64,000 nt of DNA, from positions 2,976,001-3,040,000 of the forward strand of contig NZ_CP139970.1 of the NCBI RefSeq assembly GCF_034424545.1. Direction: 5' to 3'. This document shows positions 63,640 to 64,000 of the stretch, piece after piece; within the stretch, counting starts at the first letter, position 1; each line of letters starts with the position of its first letter. Below the pieces are notes generated by a model. It was not told where the DNA came from. It ran no database searches and worked only from the letters and a program-made list of their open reading frames with translations. The position numbers and the translations under genes were made by a program. The stretch is from Trinickia caryophylli. GTDB lineage: Bacteria > Pseudomonadota > Gammaproteobacteria > Burkholderiales > Burkholderiaceae.

Positions 63640-64000
63640 TCTTTTCCTGATTCGCTGTAGGCATGCGCGTCGAGCCGGCGGCGCTCGCCGTCCGTATCGA
63701 GCGCGAAGACGAGATCGGGTACGCCAAGGAGCCCGCCGGCCTTTTGCGGCCATTCGACGAGACAGATGGCCCCCGAATCGAAATACTCGCGAAAGCCGGC
63801 ATCGGCCCACTCGGCCGGATCGGCGAAACGATAGAGGTCGAAGTGATAAACCTCGAGCTCGCCGCTCTCGCGCTCGAGCGCGTAAGGTTCGACCAGCGTG
63901 TAAGTGGGGCTTCTCACGCGGCCCTTGTGTCCGAGGCCCGCGAGCGTTGCGCGCACGAGCGTGGTCTTGCCGGCGCCGAGCTCCCCGAGCAGCTGAACCT
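63621..64000 (-). CDS. tsaE: tRNA t6A ATPase TsaE, 5' end outside window
   Basis: The visible C-terminal ~125 residues of TsaE, the ATPase of the t6A37 tRNA-modification complex. The right edge contains the P-loop LGELGAGKTTLVRATLAGLG. RVRSPTYTLVEPY and VYHFDLYRFADPAEW follow, and AICLVEWPQKAGGLL. The true start lies beyond position 64000. The stop overlaps the amiC start, and the tsaE-amiC order is the usual one in Burkholderiales. Confidence 0.93.
   Translation of the reverse strand, partial: VQLLGELGAGKTTLVRATLAGLGHKGRVRSPTYTLVEPYALERESGELEVYHFDLYRFADPAEWADAGFREYFDSGAICLVEWPQKAGGLLGVPDLVFALDTDGERRRLDAHAYSESGKECLERC

Noticed and set aside
61780..63660. A 626-codon plus-strand frame across pirin and amiC
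   Set aside because: It spans two well-recognised minus-strand genes and has a shadow-like Arg/Ala composition.

Overview
The window looks like chromosomal DNA of a Burkholderia sensu lato bacterium (Paraburkholderia/Trinickia type; genus inferred from gene families, not tested). It is GC-rich, with pervasive ATGA-type overlaps inside operons. It carries glutathione-dependent formaldehyde oxidation, kynurenine catabolism and Zur-linked zinc uptake. An accessory block is visibly richer in A/T and carries secretion effectors.

Layout. (1) 1-9030, minus strand: a tad/Flp pilus operon read from the pilin flp through cpaA, cpaB, cpaC, cpaD, cpaE, tadA, tadB and tadC to a tadD-like gene cut by the window edge. 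(2) 9572-20320, plus strand: an FGGY kinase, adhC-fghA (formaldehyde detoxification), a YoaK-type membrane protein, then a polyol operon (SDR dehydrogenase, binding protein, two permeases, HAD phosphatase, ATPase). (3) 20321 to about 41550: an accessory island. It starts with a type VI delivery set (VgrG, Eag chaperone, PAAR-Rhs toxin, immunity). An array of orphan Rhs C-terminal toxin/immunity cassettes with symE-like genes follows. Next come an uncharacterised secreted CxxCH protein and a probable type III effector of the XopC/RipC1 kind with a PIP/hrpII-box promoter, set between two near-identical copies of an AraC regulator. The stretch ends with an SDR gene and an amino-acid binding protein. 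(4) 41622-45590, minus strand: SorC regulator, second xylulokinase and D-arabinitol 4-dehydrogenase. (5) 45842-64000: znuB/C/A-zur, kynB-U-A with kynR, a LysR/SDR pair, flavin reductase, msrA, DUF72, cfa-type methyltransferase, pdxH, tcdA, cnoX, pirin, amiC and tsaE (cut by the edge).

How it fits together. The polyol transport operon in (2) and the dehydrogenase/kinase/regulator operon in (4) share a 38-bp leader element plus matching -35/-10 spacing. They therefore look like one SorC-controlled arabinitol/sorbitol regulon that now flanks the 21-kb island. The Rhs array contains one complete toxin gene and four cassette remnants, two of which look like ADP-ribosyltransferases. One of these is followed by an intact ADP-ribosylglycohydrolase, the arrangement known from Tre1/Tri1. 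No T6SS or T3SS structural genes are present, so both effector groups must use machinery encoded elsewhere. No tRNA, rRNA, CRISPR array, integrase or transposase was recognised.
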